NCBI GenBank assembly: GCA_964650945.1
Contig: CAZYXU010000031.1
Location: 1 to 30,005 of the forward strand
DNA from: JAXGPF01 sp964650945
GTDB taxonomy: Bacteria > Verrucomicrobiota > Kiritimatiellia > JAAZAB01
Direction: 5' to 3'
DNA length: 30,005 nt
Numbering within the stretch: the first letter of the stretch is position 1; each line of letters starts with the position of its first letter. The translations under genes and the position numbers were made by a program. Positions 1 to 8,887 of this stretch are shown one piece after another. The notes below the pieces were generated by a model. It ran no database searches. It saw only the letters and a list, made by a program, of their open reading frames with translations, and was not told the origin of the DNA.

Positions 1-27
1 TTCATCATTGGCGCGGCCCGATCCCAT
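1..27 (-). CDS. Possible 5' end of a minus-strand gene, cut by the window edge
   Basis: Read on the minus strand, an ATG at 27-25 opens a frame MGSGRANDE that runs off the window at position 1. A GAGGA Shine-Dalgarno-like sequence lies 8 bases upstream (complement of 36-40), which is good spacing. Only nine codons are visible, so no product can be named. If real, it is divergent from the barrel protein starting at 280 and the 28-279 region holds both promoters. The call rests only on the start codon and ribosome binding site, so a chance match is quite possible. Confidence 0.3.
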
Positions 28-93
28 GGCAAAATCCTCGTGTGTGGTTCTTCAGGCAAACAGCCTGCATCCATTCGAACAAAAACGAATCCT

Positions 94-122
94 AACGCAA
101 TCATGCTTGAAAGGCAAGCGTT
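94..122. promoter_or_regulatory. Composite inverted repeat, possible operator
   Basis: AACGC (94-98) pairs with GCGTT (118-122), and GCTTG (105-109) pairs with CAAGC (115-119). The right part, GGCAAGCGTT at 113-122, is identical over 10 bases to the left part of the LacI-type palindrome at 10325-10334. It could be a half-operator for the LacI-family regulator encoded at 18697, or a chance match. There is no T-tract, so it does not look like a terminator. Confidence 0.25.
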
Positions 123-186
123 GAAATTTCCATTACGCCATGGCGCCATGGATCAGCCGCCGACGTAAAATCGTGCGTGACTATTT

Positions 187-207
187 GTTTTGTTCATGGT
201 ACAAAAC
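187..207. promoter_or_regulatory. 7-bp perfect inverted repeat upstream of the barrel gene
   Basis: GTTTTGT (187-193) and ACAAAAC (201-207) are perfect inverted copies separated by 7 bases. The element ends 72 bases before the ATG at 280, in non-coding DNA. It could bind a dimeric regulator or form a hairpin in the leader. No regulator can be matched to it from the sequence. Confidence 0.35.
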
Positions 208-279
208 GACAATGAATTTTTGCCGGGAATAATCCCGCGGAAACGGATCGCGGCTGCCAGATATACAGGAATTAATCGC

Positions 280-1071
280 ATGCAATACAATCGAATTATG
301 GCGGCGGCATTGGCGGCGGGATTGGCGGGGGCGGTTTGTGCCCAGACTTCCGCGCCAGTTCCGGCCAAAGGGGCGGCCGTGCGCCAGGCGGCGCCCGCGC
401 GAACTTTGCCCGCGCGGCAACCGACGCCGGCCCCAACGGCGGCGGCGCCGGCGGAATCGTATGACTGGGACTGGCTCAACGTGGCGGTGGGGGCCAAGAT
501 CGGCACGCTGGGCATTGGCGGGGACCTGACGCTGGGCGTGAACGAATATCTCAATCTGCGCGGCGGCGGTTCCTGGGCGAGTTTATCCATCAGCCGTAAA
601 ATTCAGGATGTGGATTACGATCTGGATTTGGATTTGACCACCTTCCCCATCCTCCTGGATGTGCATCCTTTTGCCAATAACTTCCGCGTCAGCGGCGGGA
701 TGATCCTGCACAGCCAGGCCAAGGCCAAACTCAAGGCGACCCCCGACAAAGAAGTCACCATCGGCGATCATAAGTATCCGGCCGCCGCCGTCGGGACCCT
801 TTCCGGCGCGATTGAATCCGCGCGCCAGGTGGCGCCGTATATCGGCATCGGCTACGGCAATGCGGTCGGCAGCGACGCATGCCTGTCCTTTATTTTCGAT
901 CTGGGTGTAGCTTTCCAGACCTATGATGTCGCCCTGACTGCCGACGGTCCCGCGATGGCTTTCCCGGAATTCCGGGAGGATTTGCAGAAAGAGCAGGAAA
1001 AAATCCAGGACGACGCCGACAGCTTTAAAATCTACCCCGTCCTGGCATTCGGCATCGCCTATTATTTTTAA
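280..1071 (+). CDS. Secreted, probable outer-membrane beta-barrel protein, function unknown
   Basis: The predicted protein is 263 aa. The start at 280 is preferred over the in-frame ATG at 190 because AGGA lies 9 bases upstream and the next residues form a clean signal peptide (MQYNRIMAAALAAGLAGAVCAQ). Residues of about 23-55 are a low-complexity Ala/Pro/Thr stretch, perhaps a linker or periplasmic spacer. From about residue 65 to the end there are alternating hydrophobic/polar segments with many Gly and aromatic residues (for example YIGIGYGNAVG). The last residues, AFGIAYYF, end in Phe, the usual BAM recognition feature of outer-membrane barrels. No enzymatic motif is visible. Spacing and a separate -10 box for the next gene suggest it is transcribed on its own. 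A small porin-like or structural barrel protein is the best reading, but no specific family is recognised. Confidence 0.8.
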   Translation: MQYNRIMAAALAAGLAGAVCAQTSAPVPAKGAAVRQAAPARTLPARQPTPAPTAAAPAESYDWDWLNVAVGAKIGTLGIGGDLTLGVNEYLNLRGGGSWASLSISRKIQDVDYDLDLDLTTFPILLDVHPFANNFRVSGGMILHSQAKAKLKATPDKEVTIGDHKYPAAAVGTLSGAIESARQVAPYIGIGYGNAVGSDACLSFIFDLGVAFQTYDVALTADGPAMAFPEFREDLQKEQEKIQDDADSFKIYPVLAFGIAYYF

Positions 1072-1123
1072 TCAATTATTCGCTTATCTTCTTGTAAATA
1101 AGTAGTTTGCATCTATTTATGAT

Positions 1124-1129
1124 TATAAT
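1124..1129 (+). promoter_or_regulatory. Candidate -10 box for the first lyase operon
   Basis: A perfect TATAAT sits in an AT-rich island (1070-1130) of otherwise GC-rich DNA. No good -35 hexamer lies at the normal distance. A start site near 1136 would put the in-frame ATG at 1107 upstream of the transcript, which supports the later start codon chosen for the following gene. Confidence 0.4.
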
Positions 1130-1151
1130 CAGCATACGGCAGGACGCGGGG

Positions 1152-4100
1152 ATGTTATGGCGGCGGGCAACAACGATTGGCATGGATGAGATGATTAAAA
1201 AAGCTTTTGCTTTGATTTTCGCCGTGATGTTTGGCGCCGGCATAACCATGGCGGCGTCGGCGCCGCCGATGACGCCGATTCCCATTGAGATTGATTATCC
1301 CTGCGGTTTGTCCGGGGCCTGGCCGGTGGCTTGCGGGGTGCCCTTTCCGTCCGCCATGCTGCCGGATGCCGCGGCGCTGTGGGTGGTGGATGACGCCGGC
1401 GCGCCTGTGCCGGCGCAGGTGGACACCACGGCCACCTGGCTGGATGGCTCGGTGCGCTGGGTGCTCTTGCATTTTAACGCTTCACCCGGCCGGAAATATT
1501 TTGTCAGAAACGCCGGCGCGCCGGCGCCGGCGGCGGATGTTGCCGGCGGCATGACGGTGACGGAGACGGCGGCCGGGGTGACGATCAAAACCGGCGGTGC
1601 GGTGTTTTTTATTGCCGCGGACGAAGCCCTGGTCGCGCAGGCTGAATTGGACAGCCGGCGTTTGCTGGAGCAGGCCGGCCGCGGCGCGTATGTGCAGGAC
1701 CAAAAAGGGCGGCTGGCGCGGTTGGGCGGTCCGCTCAGCGGCATGCAAACGGCATTCCGCGTCCGGGGTGCATGGTGGACGGTGGTGCGCAAGGAAGGCT
1801 GGTATGTCACGGAATCCGGGGAAAGGCTGGCCCGCGGGACTATTTGGCTCGAGTTTCATGGCGGATGTCCATATGTCAAGATCACGCATCGCCTGGTGTT
1901 GACGGAGGACACCAACGAAGTCTGGTTCAAGGATATTGGCCTGGACTTTAACGGCGGGGCCGGGGCCGCCACCGCGGCGGTGGCCTTTGCCGTTGATCCC
2001 TCCGGGCAAAAGCCGCCGCTGGAAGTCAGGCTGTCCGCCGGCGAATCGGCCTGGCTGCTGCAGGATGACTTTCCGCATTTCATGCAGACGAATTCCCGGT
2101 TTACAGTTACGCATCGCCGGCGGGATGGAAAACTAGCTGACCTGGCCGGCGGCGCGGAATGCGGCGATTGGTGCGCCTGGCGCGGGGTGGCGGCGGGATT
2201 TACCGTGGTTTTGCAAGATTTTGCGGAACAATATCCGAAGGAATTTTACGCCTCAACCGCGGGTGTCACGGCGCGGTTATGGGCCGGCCGCGGCGGGCGG
2301 GAATTGGATTTCCGGGCAGCCACCCTGGCGCGTGAATATTGGGGCGAGGATTGGTGCAAAAAATCCGACCTGGGTTTGGATCGGGTGCAAAAGATCCATT
2401 GCAACGCCCAGGCTTCCGCGAAGACGCACGTGTTATGGCTGTTGCCGGATACGGGCGGCGGGGCGCCGGCGGCGGCGGCGCGCGCGGAAGCCGCTGCCAG
2501 GGGCGTCAATGCGCTCGCCGATCCGGCCTGGATCTGCGCCGCGGGCGTCATGGGAGTGGATATGCATCCCAAGGATACCGCACGGTTCCCGCGGGAGGAA
2601 CTGTATCTATCCGATTTCTTTGACCGGCACCTGCTGCCCAACCGCGTGTTCCCCATGACCGGCTGGATTGCCTGGGGCGCCAATCTGGGCACGCGTTATG
2701 GCCGGGAAAACGACACGGGCAAATATTACATGACCTGGTGGCGCATGAGCGGCTTGATTGATTATCACATGCGCAACAGCGTCTGGCTGCTTTATGCCCG
2801 CAGCGGCGAGCGCAAGTACCTGGATTACGCCGCGCGGTTCAACCGTTTCGCCGGCGACATGAACATGCACCATTGGGATTGCGGCGATGCCAAGTCCGGA
2901 ACCCTCAAGGTCCGCGGCGGTTTTGCCGGCGATGCCCTGTACAAGGGGGCCGAAATCGCCAAAATGGGCGAGGCCGGCAGCCCCGGCAGCCTGCCGATTT
3001 ACTGGCGTTGGAGCAGCGGCAAGGCTGGCTTGGCCGGCGGTTCCGGGGCCGACGTGATCAATTATCTTTACCACTTCTACTTCACCGGCGATTGGGATGT
3101 CCGGGAACTGCTGGAAGAATGCGCCGCCGCCACCAAACAACATGCTTTCATGCAGACTACCGGCGTGAGTTGGGGCGGCAATTTCACCGACTTGCGCTGC
3201 CTGGCGGCCATGTATTCCATGGATTGGGATCCGGAACTGGGGGCCATGGTCGCCAGCCTGGCGTCCCAGAACATGGATTTGGCAAGTCCCAACGGCGTCT
3301 CCGAAAAAATGACCCCCACGCCCACTTATAAGGCCAGCCGCGTTGCCATTTCCATGCTGGCGCTTTACCGCCTGACGCAGGACGAACGGGTGCGCCAATG
3401 TTTTTTGAAGCTGGTTGATTACCAGTGCCGTTTCCAGCTTTCCGAGCGTCCGGTGGCCTACCAAAGCGCTTCCGGCATGTATAACGCCATGGCATCCCTG
3501 TTGACCGGCGACGCCAAGTACCTGCGCATCGCCTGGCAGAGCGTGGATAACGCGTTGTCTGATTTTAAAACCACGCTGGCCGAAGATCTGGCCGCAGATG
3601 GCGGCAGTCTGACCAACCTGCCGTGGTATCCCGCGCATTACAATTATTTCCCGTTTGTCAGCCTCCCGGTGCTGATGAAGGCCCGCCTGCAATATCCCGA
3701 CGCACTGGAGCCGTTGCCCCTCTTGCGCAAGCATGGCGCATCGACGGCGAATGCCTGGGCCGTTTTTGAAAAACAGCCGGGGCAGGCGGTGGAATTAAGC
3801 CTGCACTTTTCCCTGGCGGAGAGCGCGGATGTGCAGCCGGTGGTTTACGGGCCGGATGGCGCGCCGGCGGCCGGGTTTGAAATCGCGGCCAAGGAGCGCC
3901 TCTTCAAATCTTCGGTGGCGGGTGAGTCGGCCGCTTACTGGCTGAAGTTGATCCTGCCGGCGGATTTGCCGGCTGGGGTTTATCGCGTTGGCCATGCCGA
4001 CCGCGGCAGCTTTGCGGTGCTGGATGCCAATGTCGCGCGGCTGTGCCTGGAATGCCCGGAGGGTTTCTGGCTCAGCAATTCGGGGATCGAAGCTCCGGGC

Positions 4101-5183
4101 GCCTTTTTCTTCCATGTGCCTGAAACTTGCCGCGAAGTGCAAATGTTTGCCAGCCGCCCGGTGTCGGTCATGCGCGGCGACGGTTCGCCCGCGGCGGCGT
4201 TTTCGGAGGATGCCGCGGCCGCCACAGCCGCCGCGGCCGGATCAACCGGCGCGATTTGCGTGGGTCGGATAAAACTGCCGGCGCCGGCAGGGACGGCCGG
4301 CGATTGGAAAATCTCCTCGCCCGACCCGGTTTTTGTGCGCCTCATGAATGTGCCGCCTGTTACGGCGTATCTTTCGCCACGTCGTTTATTTGCGCCCCCG
4401 GTTGCTCTGGCCGCGGCGCAACCGCCGCCGGTCTTGCCGCCGGCCGGAGAAAAACATGTCGAGGGCTTGGTAGGCGGCGCGCTGCAACTGGCCGGCGGGG
4501 AAACGCTGCGGTTCAAGCGCGGGGCGCCGCTGCCGGACGGTTCGTATGAAAACTTCCCGGGTCTGGCCGGCACGATCGAATTCTGGTTCCGGCCGAATTG
4601 GTCGGCGCTGGACCAGGCATCCGTCAAAATGCAGCGCCGCCAATGGGATTTATTGTCCGCTGGTCCGCTCGCCATTTATTACCTTTACGGCCAAGTCCGT
4701 CCGGCAGATATGCCGGATGCCTTTTTGAACCTGGCGTGCGGCCGGAGTAAATATGCCAGCCGCGGCCGCCACCGGCGTTTTGGCAATATGGCCGGCGTTT
4801 TTCCGCGGGCGGGCGAATGGCTGCATATTGCCGGCGTCTGGGAATTCGATCCCCAGCGCCGCTACCCGGTGTTTTTCAACCACTCCCGCATTTTCATCAA
4901 TGGCCGGCTTTGCCGGCGCGCCGGGTGGGGACTTGATATGGTGCGGAGCGTGGAACTGGACGATTTTGACCTGGCGGACATTCCGGAGTGGATTACGTTG
5001 GGCGGCGATGGCGCCTTTGATGAATTGCGCATCTCCGACGTGGCGCGTTACACGGAGGATTTCACCCCTTCGCGCGCGCCGTTTGCGGCGGATGCGCCCA
5101 CCAAACTTTTAATGCATTTCGATGAGCCAATCACCGCCAGCGGTCCGGACGGGCGGCCGGTGGAATGGATGTTCGGCAAATGA
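1152..5183 (+). CDS. Giant secreted PcRGLX/YetA-like (PL26-type) polysaccharide lyase with C-terminal LamG domain
   Basis: The predicted protein is 1343 aa from this start. AGGA lies 7 bases before ATG 1152; ATG 1182 or 1191 would give a shorter signal peptide that aligns better with the paralog at 22789, so the start is uncertain. After the signal peptide (ending near ITMAASA), residues about 40-430 match the RIFT-barrel-type N-terminal region of exo-rhamnogalacturonan lyases (WPVACGVPFP, then TATWLDGSVRWVLLHFNAS). Residues about 500-860 are the helical catalytic region (ARSGERKYLDYAARFNRFAG, MHHWD). Residues about 860-1065 form a beta-rich third region. Residues about 1100-1325 are a ConA-like/LamG fold (FPGLAGTIEFWFRP, WLHIAGVW, DELRISD). 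PL26 enzymes release unsaturated galacturonosyl-rhamnose from rhamnogalacturonan I; that activity is inferred here. The LamG domain may bind carbohydrate. The gene heads a plus-strand run; the next gene begins 35 bases later. Confidence 0.85.
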   Translation: MLWRRATTIGMDEMIKKAFALIFAVMFGAGITMAASAPPMTPIPIEIDYPCGLSGAWPVACGVPFPSAMLPDAAALWVVDDAGAPVPAQVDTTATWLDGSVRWVLLHFNASPGRKYFVRNAGAPAPAADVAGGMTVTETAAGVTIKTGGAVFFIAADEALVAQAELDSRRLLEQAGRGAYVQDQKGRLARLGGPLSGMQTAFRVRGAWWTVVRKEGWYVTESGERLARGTIWLEFHGGCPYVKITHRLVLTEDTNEVWFKDIGLDFNGGAGAATAAVAFAVDPSGQKPPLEVRLSAGESAWLLQDDFPHFMQTNSRFTVTHRRRDGKLADLAGGAECGDWCAWRGVAAGFTVVLQDFAEQYPKEFYASTAGVTARLWAGRGGRELDFRAATLAREYWGEDWCKKSDLGLDRVQKIHCNAQASAKTHVLWLLPDTGGGAPAAAARAEAAARGVNALADPAWICAAGVMGVDMHPKDTARFPREELYLSDFFDRHLLPNRVFPMTGWIAWGANLGTRYGRENDTGKYYMTWWRMSGLIDYHMRNSVWLLYARSGERKYLDYAARFNRFAGDMNMHHWDCGDAKSGTLKVRGGFAGDALYKGAEIAKMGEAGSPGSLPIYWRWSSGKAGLAGGSGADVINYLYHFYFTGDWDVRELLEECAAATKQHAFMQTTGVSWGGNFTDLRCLAAMYSMDWDPELGAMVASLASQNMDLASPNGVSEKMTPTPTYKASRVAISMLALYRLTQDERVRQCFLKLVDYQCRFQLSERPVAYQSASGMYNAMASLLTGDAKYLRIAWQSVDNALSDFKTTLAEDLAADGGSLTNLPWYPAHYNYFPFVSLPVLMKARLQYPDALEPLPLLRKHGASTANAWAVFEKQPGQAVELSLHFSLAESADVQPVVYGPDGAPAAGFEIAAKERLFKSSVAGESAAYWLKLILPADLPAGVYRVGHADRGSFAVLDANVARLCLECPEGFWLSNSGIEAPGAFFFHVPETCREVQMFASRPVSVMRGDGSPAAAFSEDAAAATAAAAGSTGAICVGRIKLPAPAGTAGDWKISSPDPVFVRLMNVPPVTAYLSPRRLFAPPVALAAAQPPPVLPPAGEKHVEGLVGGALQLAGGETLRFKRGAPLPDGSYENFPGLAGTIEFWFRPNWSALDQASVKMQRRQWDLLSAGPLAIYYLYGQVRPADMPDAFLNLACGRSKYASRGRHRRFGNMAGVFPRAGEWLHIAGVWEFDPQRRYPVFFNHSRIFINGRLCRRAGWGLDMVRSVELDDFDLADIPEWITLGGDGAFDELRISDVARYTEDFTPSRAPFAADAPTKLLMHFDEPITASGPDGRPVEWMFGK

Positions 5184-5218
5184 CCATTTTCAATCAAACA
5201 AAATAGGAGACAGCGGAC

Positions 5219-7169
5219 ATGCAACTGCGTTTTTGGCTGGCAATCGGGATCTGCGCCGTTTGGGCGCAATGCGCGCGGGCACAGGCGGCGGAATGCGTTC
5301 CGGACCTCGTACCCATGCCGAAACAATATCAGGCGCTGGAAGGCCGGGTAGCGGTGGCGGGATTGCCCGTGGTAATTGACCTGGAAAACCGGCAGTGCCA
5401 AATCGGGGCCGGCGAAATCATCAAGCAGGTGCGGGCGCTGGGCGGCGCCGCCGGCGCAATCGAGGGGCTGGGCGCCAACAGCGACCATCCCGGCATATAC
5501 ATCCTGGCGCTACCCCAGCCGGCGGCGGCGGCCCTGGCTGCTGAATTGGCTTTGAAGGTCACGGTCGCAAATCCCGGCCCCCAGGGTTATGCGATCTACG
5601 CGGCATCCAATCGCGTGGCGGTCATCGGGAGCGATGCGATCGGCGCTTTATACGGGGCCATGACCTTGCGCCAGATGCTGAAAATGGAGTCGAACCAGGT
5701 GGTGGTTGCCGCGGCGCGCGTCTATGACAAGCCCGATTATCGATACCGGTCCGCCATGGGCGTCCGCCGCGGGCTCTGGCCGCTGTCCCTGGGCGATAAG
5801 GATGCCGTGCAGGGATACCGGGCGGGCATTGACTGGATGCTGCATTTCAAAATGAATTTGATGGATAATCATGACTCGGTGGAGAATCTTATCCGTCATC
5901 CGGAAAACACCAATGACTGGAAATTCGTACGCGATCTCAACGATTATGCCATCGAACGCGGAATTTATCCGGTGCTGTGGGAAAGCACCCGCATCGGAAA
6001 CGGCACCTACGACGCTCAGCGGCCCGAATTCCAGAACTGGGATTGCGTCTATAACGGTAAGGGGAAGGGCGGGCGTTATTATTGCTGGTCCAGGGATGAG
6101 TTGGCGCGCGAGCATATTCGCCGGGTAGCCGAATTCGTCCGCGCATGTAATTTCAAAATGATTTGCGTACACCCGGTGGACGGCGGCGGGGCCTACGATC
6201 CGGAAAGCTGGAGCAAGCGCTGCCCGCGCTGCCGCGAACGGTTCGGCGCCGACCGCTGGAAGGCCACGGTGCACCAGTTCAACGCCTGGGCCGGGATGCT
6301 GAAGGAACTGGCGCCGGATATTCTGTTCACCAGTCCGCTTTATCCGTATAACGCGGAATACGCGGATTTTTCGCGCTTTACCGGCATTCCGGAAAATGTG
6401 TGGCGCGAAAACAGCATCGATTATTGGAAACGCCTGCACGCGGGACTGGACCCATCCATCATCCCCATGACCTGGAGCGCGCGGCCGCAAAACATGAAGG
6501 TTTACCGCGAGTGTTTTGACGGCCGGCCGATATATGTTTATGCCCACAGTTTTGTCGGTCTGGGCTATTTCGGCGCCTGGCATCGGCGCAATGGCACGAA
6601 TTACGAGGGCCATCCCGGCGATATTTTCGCCTATGCCTATTACATGGACACCAGTTACAAGGTGCTCTGGCTGAACCAGATTTGCGATTGCGAATATGCG
6701 TGGAATACCGCGGCGCCCGGCAGCCAACCGTTTGACGGATTGTATTACGATGCCGAAAGGGATCATACCGAACCGCCTGAGATCATCAACGATTGGCTGC
6801 CCCGCGCCTGTCGCGCGTTTTTCGGCGAAAAACTGGGCAATGCCATGGCGCCGGTGTATCAGGCCGGCGTTTTGACCCGTTATATTCAGGATCCCGGCGG
6901 CGCTCTGGCGCTGGCCAACAAGAATCGTCAGAAACCCATGGCGGACGTCGATCCGGACACCGCGGGCAAGGCCGGCAACGAAAAGGTCCTGGCGCCGGCC
7001 ATGGTGGACAGTGCGGCGCGGATGGCCACCCAGGTCCAGGCTACGACAACCGCCCTGCGGGCGCTCGAACAGGCCTATGCCGCTTTGGACACCGCGTCGC
7101 CCCACCAGCGTAAAATCGTCATGTTCTTTTACAAGCGCATGCCGCTGTGGCATTTGATCGCGCGCGCGC
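5219..7169 (+). CDS. Secreted GH20/GH84-like glycosidase, 3' end lost in assembly gap
   Basis: The first 650 codons are visible. GGAG at 5206-5209 sits 9 bases before the ATG. Residues 1-22 are a signal peptide. Residues about 25-165 resemble the GH20b-type N-terminal domain found before hexosaminidase barrels (PDLVPMPKQYQ, then NRVAVIGSDAIGALYGAMTL). From about residue 172 a TIM-barrel-like region begins (YRYRSAMGVRRGLWP). At the position where GH20 enzymes carry HxGxDE, this protein reads VHPVDGGG (H318-G324) followed by CPRC (C335-C338), so the Asp-Glu pair is absent. It may use different catalytic residues, as in GH84-like enzymes, or be non-hydrolytic. The 7270-7716 fragment is probably its C-terminus, in another frame because the N-run length is arbitrary. 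It lies between the lyase and a deacylase in an apparent operon. Confidence 0.75.
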
Positions 7170-7269
7170 NNNNNNNNNNNNNNNNNNNNNNNNNNNNNNN
7201 NNNNNNNNNNNNNNNNNNNNNNNNNNNNNNNNNNNNNNNNNNNNNNNNNNNNNNNNNNNNNNNNNNNNN
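7170..7269. other. Assembly gap of exactly 100 N
   Basis: Exactly 100 undetermined bases interrupt a coding region. Placeholders of this size usually mean unknown true length. The left edge is a run of alternating GC (7159-7169), which may have stopped the assembly. Reading frames on the two sides differ, but that carries no weight with an arbitrary gap length. Confidence 0.97.
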
Positions 7270-7716
7270 TTTGTCGGCGAGGGCGGGCGCGGCGTGCTCT
7301 TCCAGCATGACATGTGCGGCTTCGGCCGCTACCCGTTCGGCCAATCCACGCCTTTCCCGGAAATCTGTCAATATGCCGACGGTCGCCGCGATGCCACCAA
7401 CCTGGTGGTCCTGCTGGCGCATCCGGCCATGCCCGGCCTGGTCCAGGGCGATAAAACCTGTCACATGTATTACGATCATATCACACCCCGGCCCGGACCG
7501 CATGGGGTGGCGCTGGCCGCGGATGAGACCGGGGCGCCGGTGGTGGTGGCGGGTGAGTTCGGCCGCGGCAAAGTCATTTTCGACGGGAACATCAATATTG
7601 ACAACCATGATCAGGAAGCCGCGTTAACCGGTTTCAACGCTGTCCTGACACGCGGCGCGGTGGAATGGTTTGCCGGCGTCAAACTGGTGGAAAAACAGGC
7701 TGACCGGCAGGATTGA
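7270..7716 (+). CDS. C-terminal fragment with amidotransferase-like fold, probably the end of the upstream GH20/GH84-like protein
   Basis: The frame is open from the gap edge (FVGEGGRGVLFQHDMCGFGR) to a TGA at 7714-7716, giving 148 codons. The sequence resembles the C-terminal half of class I glutamine-amidotransferase-like/ThuA-like domains that are often attached to glycosidases: VVVAGEFGRGKVIFDGNI is the buried strand-turn-strand near the end of the fold. A related strand, IIAGKYGKGTVVIFGAHP, occurs in the protein at 8888-10303. No start codon or ribosome binding site is visible because the N-run hides the 5' part. It is most simply the end of the gene starting at 5219, but a separate gene starting inside the gap cannot be excluded. 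The next gene starts 13 bases after the stop. Confidence 0.65.
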   Translation, partial: FVGEGGRGVLFQHDMCGFGRYPFGQSTPFPEICQYADGRRDATNLVVLLAHPAMPGLVQGDKTCHMYYDHITPRPGPHGVALAADETGAPVVVAGEFGRGKVIFDGNINIDNHDQEAALTGFNAVLTRGAVEWFAGVKLVEKQADRQD

Positions 7717-7729
7717 GGGGAGATAGGGG

Positions 7730-8785
7730 ATGGCGGCAGTAAAATTCACACGCAAATCGTTCAGAACATTTGCCGGACGGGAATGCATCGTCACGTATGG
7801 CACGGTGCGCGGATCGAGGCCGGGGCCGGTACTGACGGTGATTGCCGGCCAGCATGGCATGGAACACAGCGGGCCCAACCTGCTGCCATGGTTTATGGAA
7901 GAAATCAGCCGGGAGGATTTCGCCGGCACGCTGCACATCTGTCCCTGCGCCAATCCGCTGGCCTTGGAAATAGATTATGAAATTTATCCCGAGCGCGAAG
8001 ACCTCGGCAAACTGCAGGATTATTATTACTCGCGCTTCCGCCATGAGTATTGCGTGTTCGGGCTGGACCGCAGTTCCCGCACCATGTACAACATGAACCG
8101 GCTCTGGAACTGCCGGGGAATCCACGGGGTTGCCGGGGAAATCACCGCCTGGCTCTGGCGGGAAATCTGCGTCCCGGCAGATGTCACCATCGACCTGCAC
8201 TGCCTCCAATCCGAAAAACCGCTTATTTTCAACGGCAATTCCGTCAACAATCCGGTGGCCCGGTATTTCGGCGTGGAAGCGATTTTCATGACCAACCCGC
8301 AGCCGGACGATTATAACCGGCATAATCTGCTGTACCAGGTGAATACCCGGCCGGGTCATTACGGGTTCTGCGTGGAATTCTCGCTCCAGCACGGATTAAG
8401 GGAGTCGGAATATCCCCTCGGTAAACGCGGGCTGCGCAATATCATGCAGGCGATGCGCATGCTGCCCGGCGAAATCATCCATGACCGGCCGGTGTGGATC
8501 ATCCCCTACGGCGCATCCGTCCCGGTCAAGGCCGGCGCATCCGGCCACATCCGGTATTGCTGCGAGCTCTATGACCGGATTGCCAAGGGGGATCGACTCT
8601 ATGAAATCAGGGACATCCAGACGCTCGCAATTGTCGAGACGGCTTATGCCCCGCTGGACGGCATCCTGTGCGGTAAAAATTATCTCCCGGTGATGAAGTC
8701 CGGCGCAACCGCCTGCACCGTGGCCGCGCCCGAACTGGCCGCGTCCGCCGGGGAAAAACTCGAAAAACTGCCGGCATTCATCTGA
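7730..8785 (+). CDS. Zinc-dependent deacylase of the aspartoacylase/succinylglutamate desuccinylase family
   Basis: The protein is 351 aa, with an unusually purine-rich ribosome binding site (7717-7729) right before the ATG. The family signatures are visible in order: GQHGMEHSGP with likely zinc ligands H42 and E45, TIDLHC with the third ligand H157, and CVEFSLQHG with E216 as probable catalytic glutamate. The C-terminal part (about 260-345, AYAPLDGILC) looks like the small beta domain of this M14-related family. There is no signal peptide, so it should act in the cytoplasm. Known members hydrolyse N-acyl amino acids or related amides. In this neighbourhood of sugar-degrading enzymes an acyl group on a sugar or amino-sugar derivative is a plausible substrate, but that is inference. 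It lies 13 bases after the preceding stop, so it is probably co-transcribed. Confidence 0.8.
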   Translation: MAAVKFTRKSFRTFAGRECIVTYGTVRGSRPGPVLTVIAGQHGMEHSGPNLLPWFMEEISREDFAGTLHICPCANPLALEIDYEIYPEREDLGKLQDYYYSRFRHEYCVFGLDRSSRTMYNMNRLWNCRGIHGVAGEITAWLWREICVPADVTIDLHCLQSEKPLIFNGNSVNNPVARYFGVEAIFMTNPQPDDYNRHNLLYQVNTRPGHYGFCVEFSLQHGLRESEYPLGKRGLRNIMQAMRMLPGEIIHDRPVWIIPYGASVPVKAGASGHIRYCCELYDRIAKGDRLYEIRDIQTLAIVETAYAPLDGILCGKNYLPVMKSGATACTVAAPELAASAGEKLEKLPAFI

Positions 8786-8887
8786 CGGTTGTGGATGGCT
8801 GCGGGCTGCAGGGAGGGGCTCGGATCAGTGCGGCGCAGGTTCCGGCTGCCGGCGGCGCCGTAGCGTAAACCATCGGCTGGAGAGAAG

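Noticed and set aside
1083..1102. CTTAT...ATAAG inverted repeat after the barrel gene, considered as a terminator
   Set aside because: The stem is only 5 A/T-rich pairs with a 10-base loop and there is no following T-tract.
1107..1151. Upstream extension of the first lyase to ATG 1107
   Set aside because: It would begin before the predicted transcription start after TATAAT 1124-1129 and would put 30 non-signal residues ahead of the signal peptide.
5648..7153. Long minus-strand ORF (501 codons) opposite the GH20/GH84-like gene
   Set aside because: It is antisense to a well-supported gene, has no recognisable domain or ribosome binding site, and such frames are expected in GC-rich DNA.
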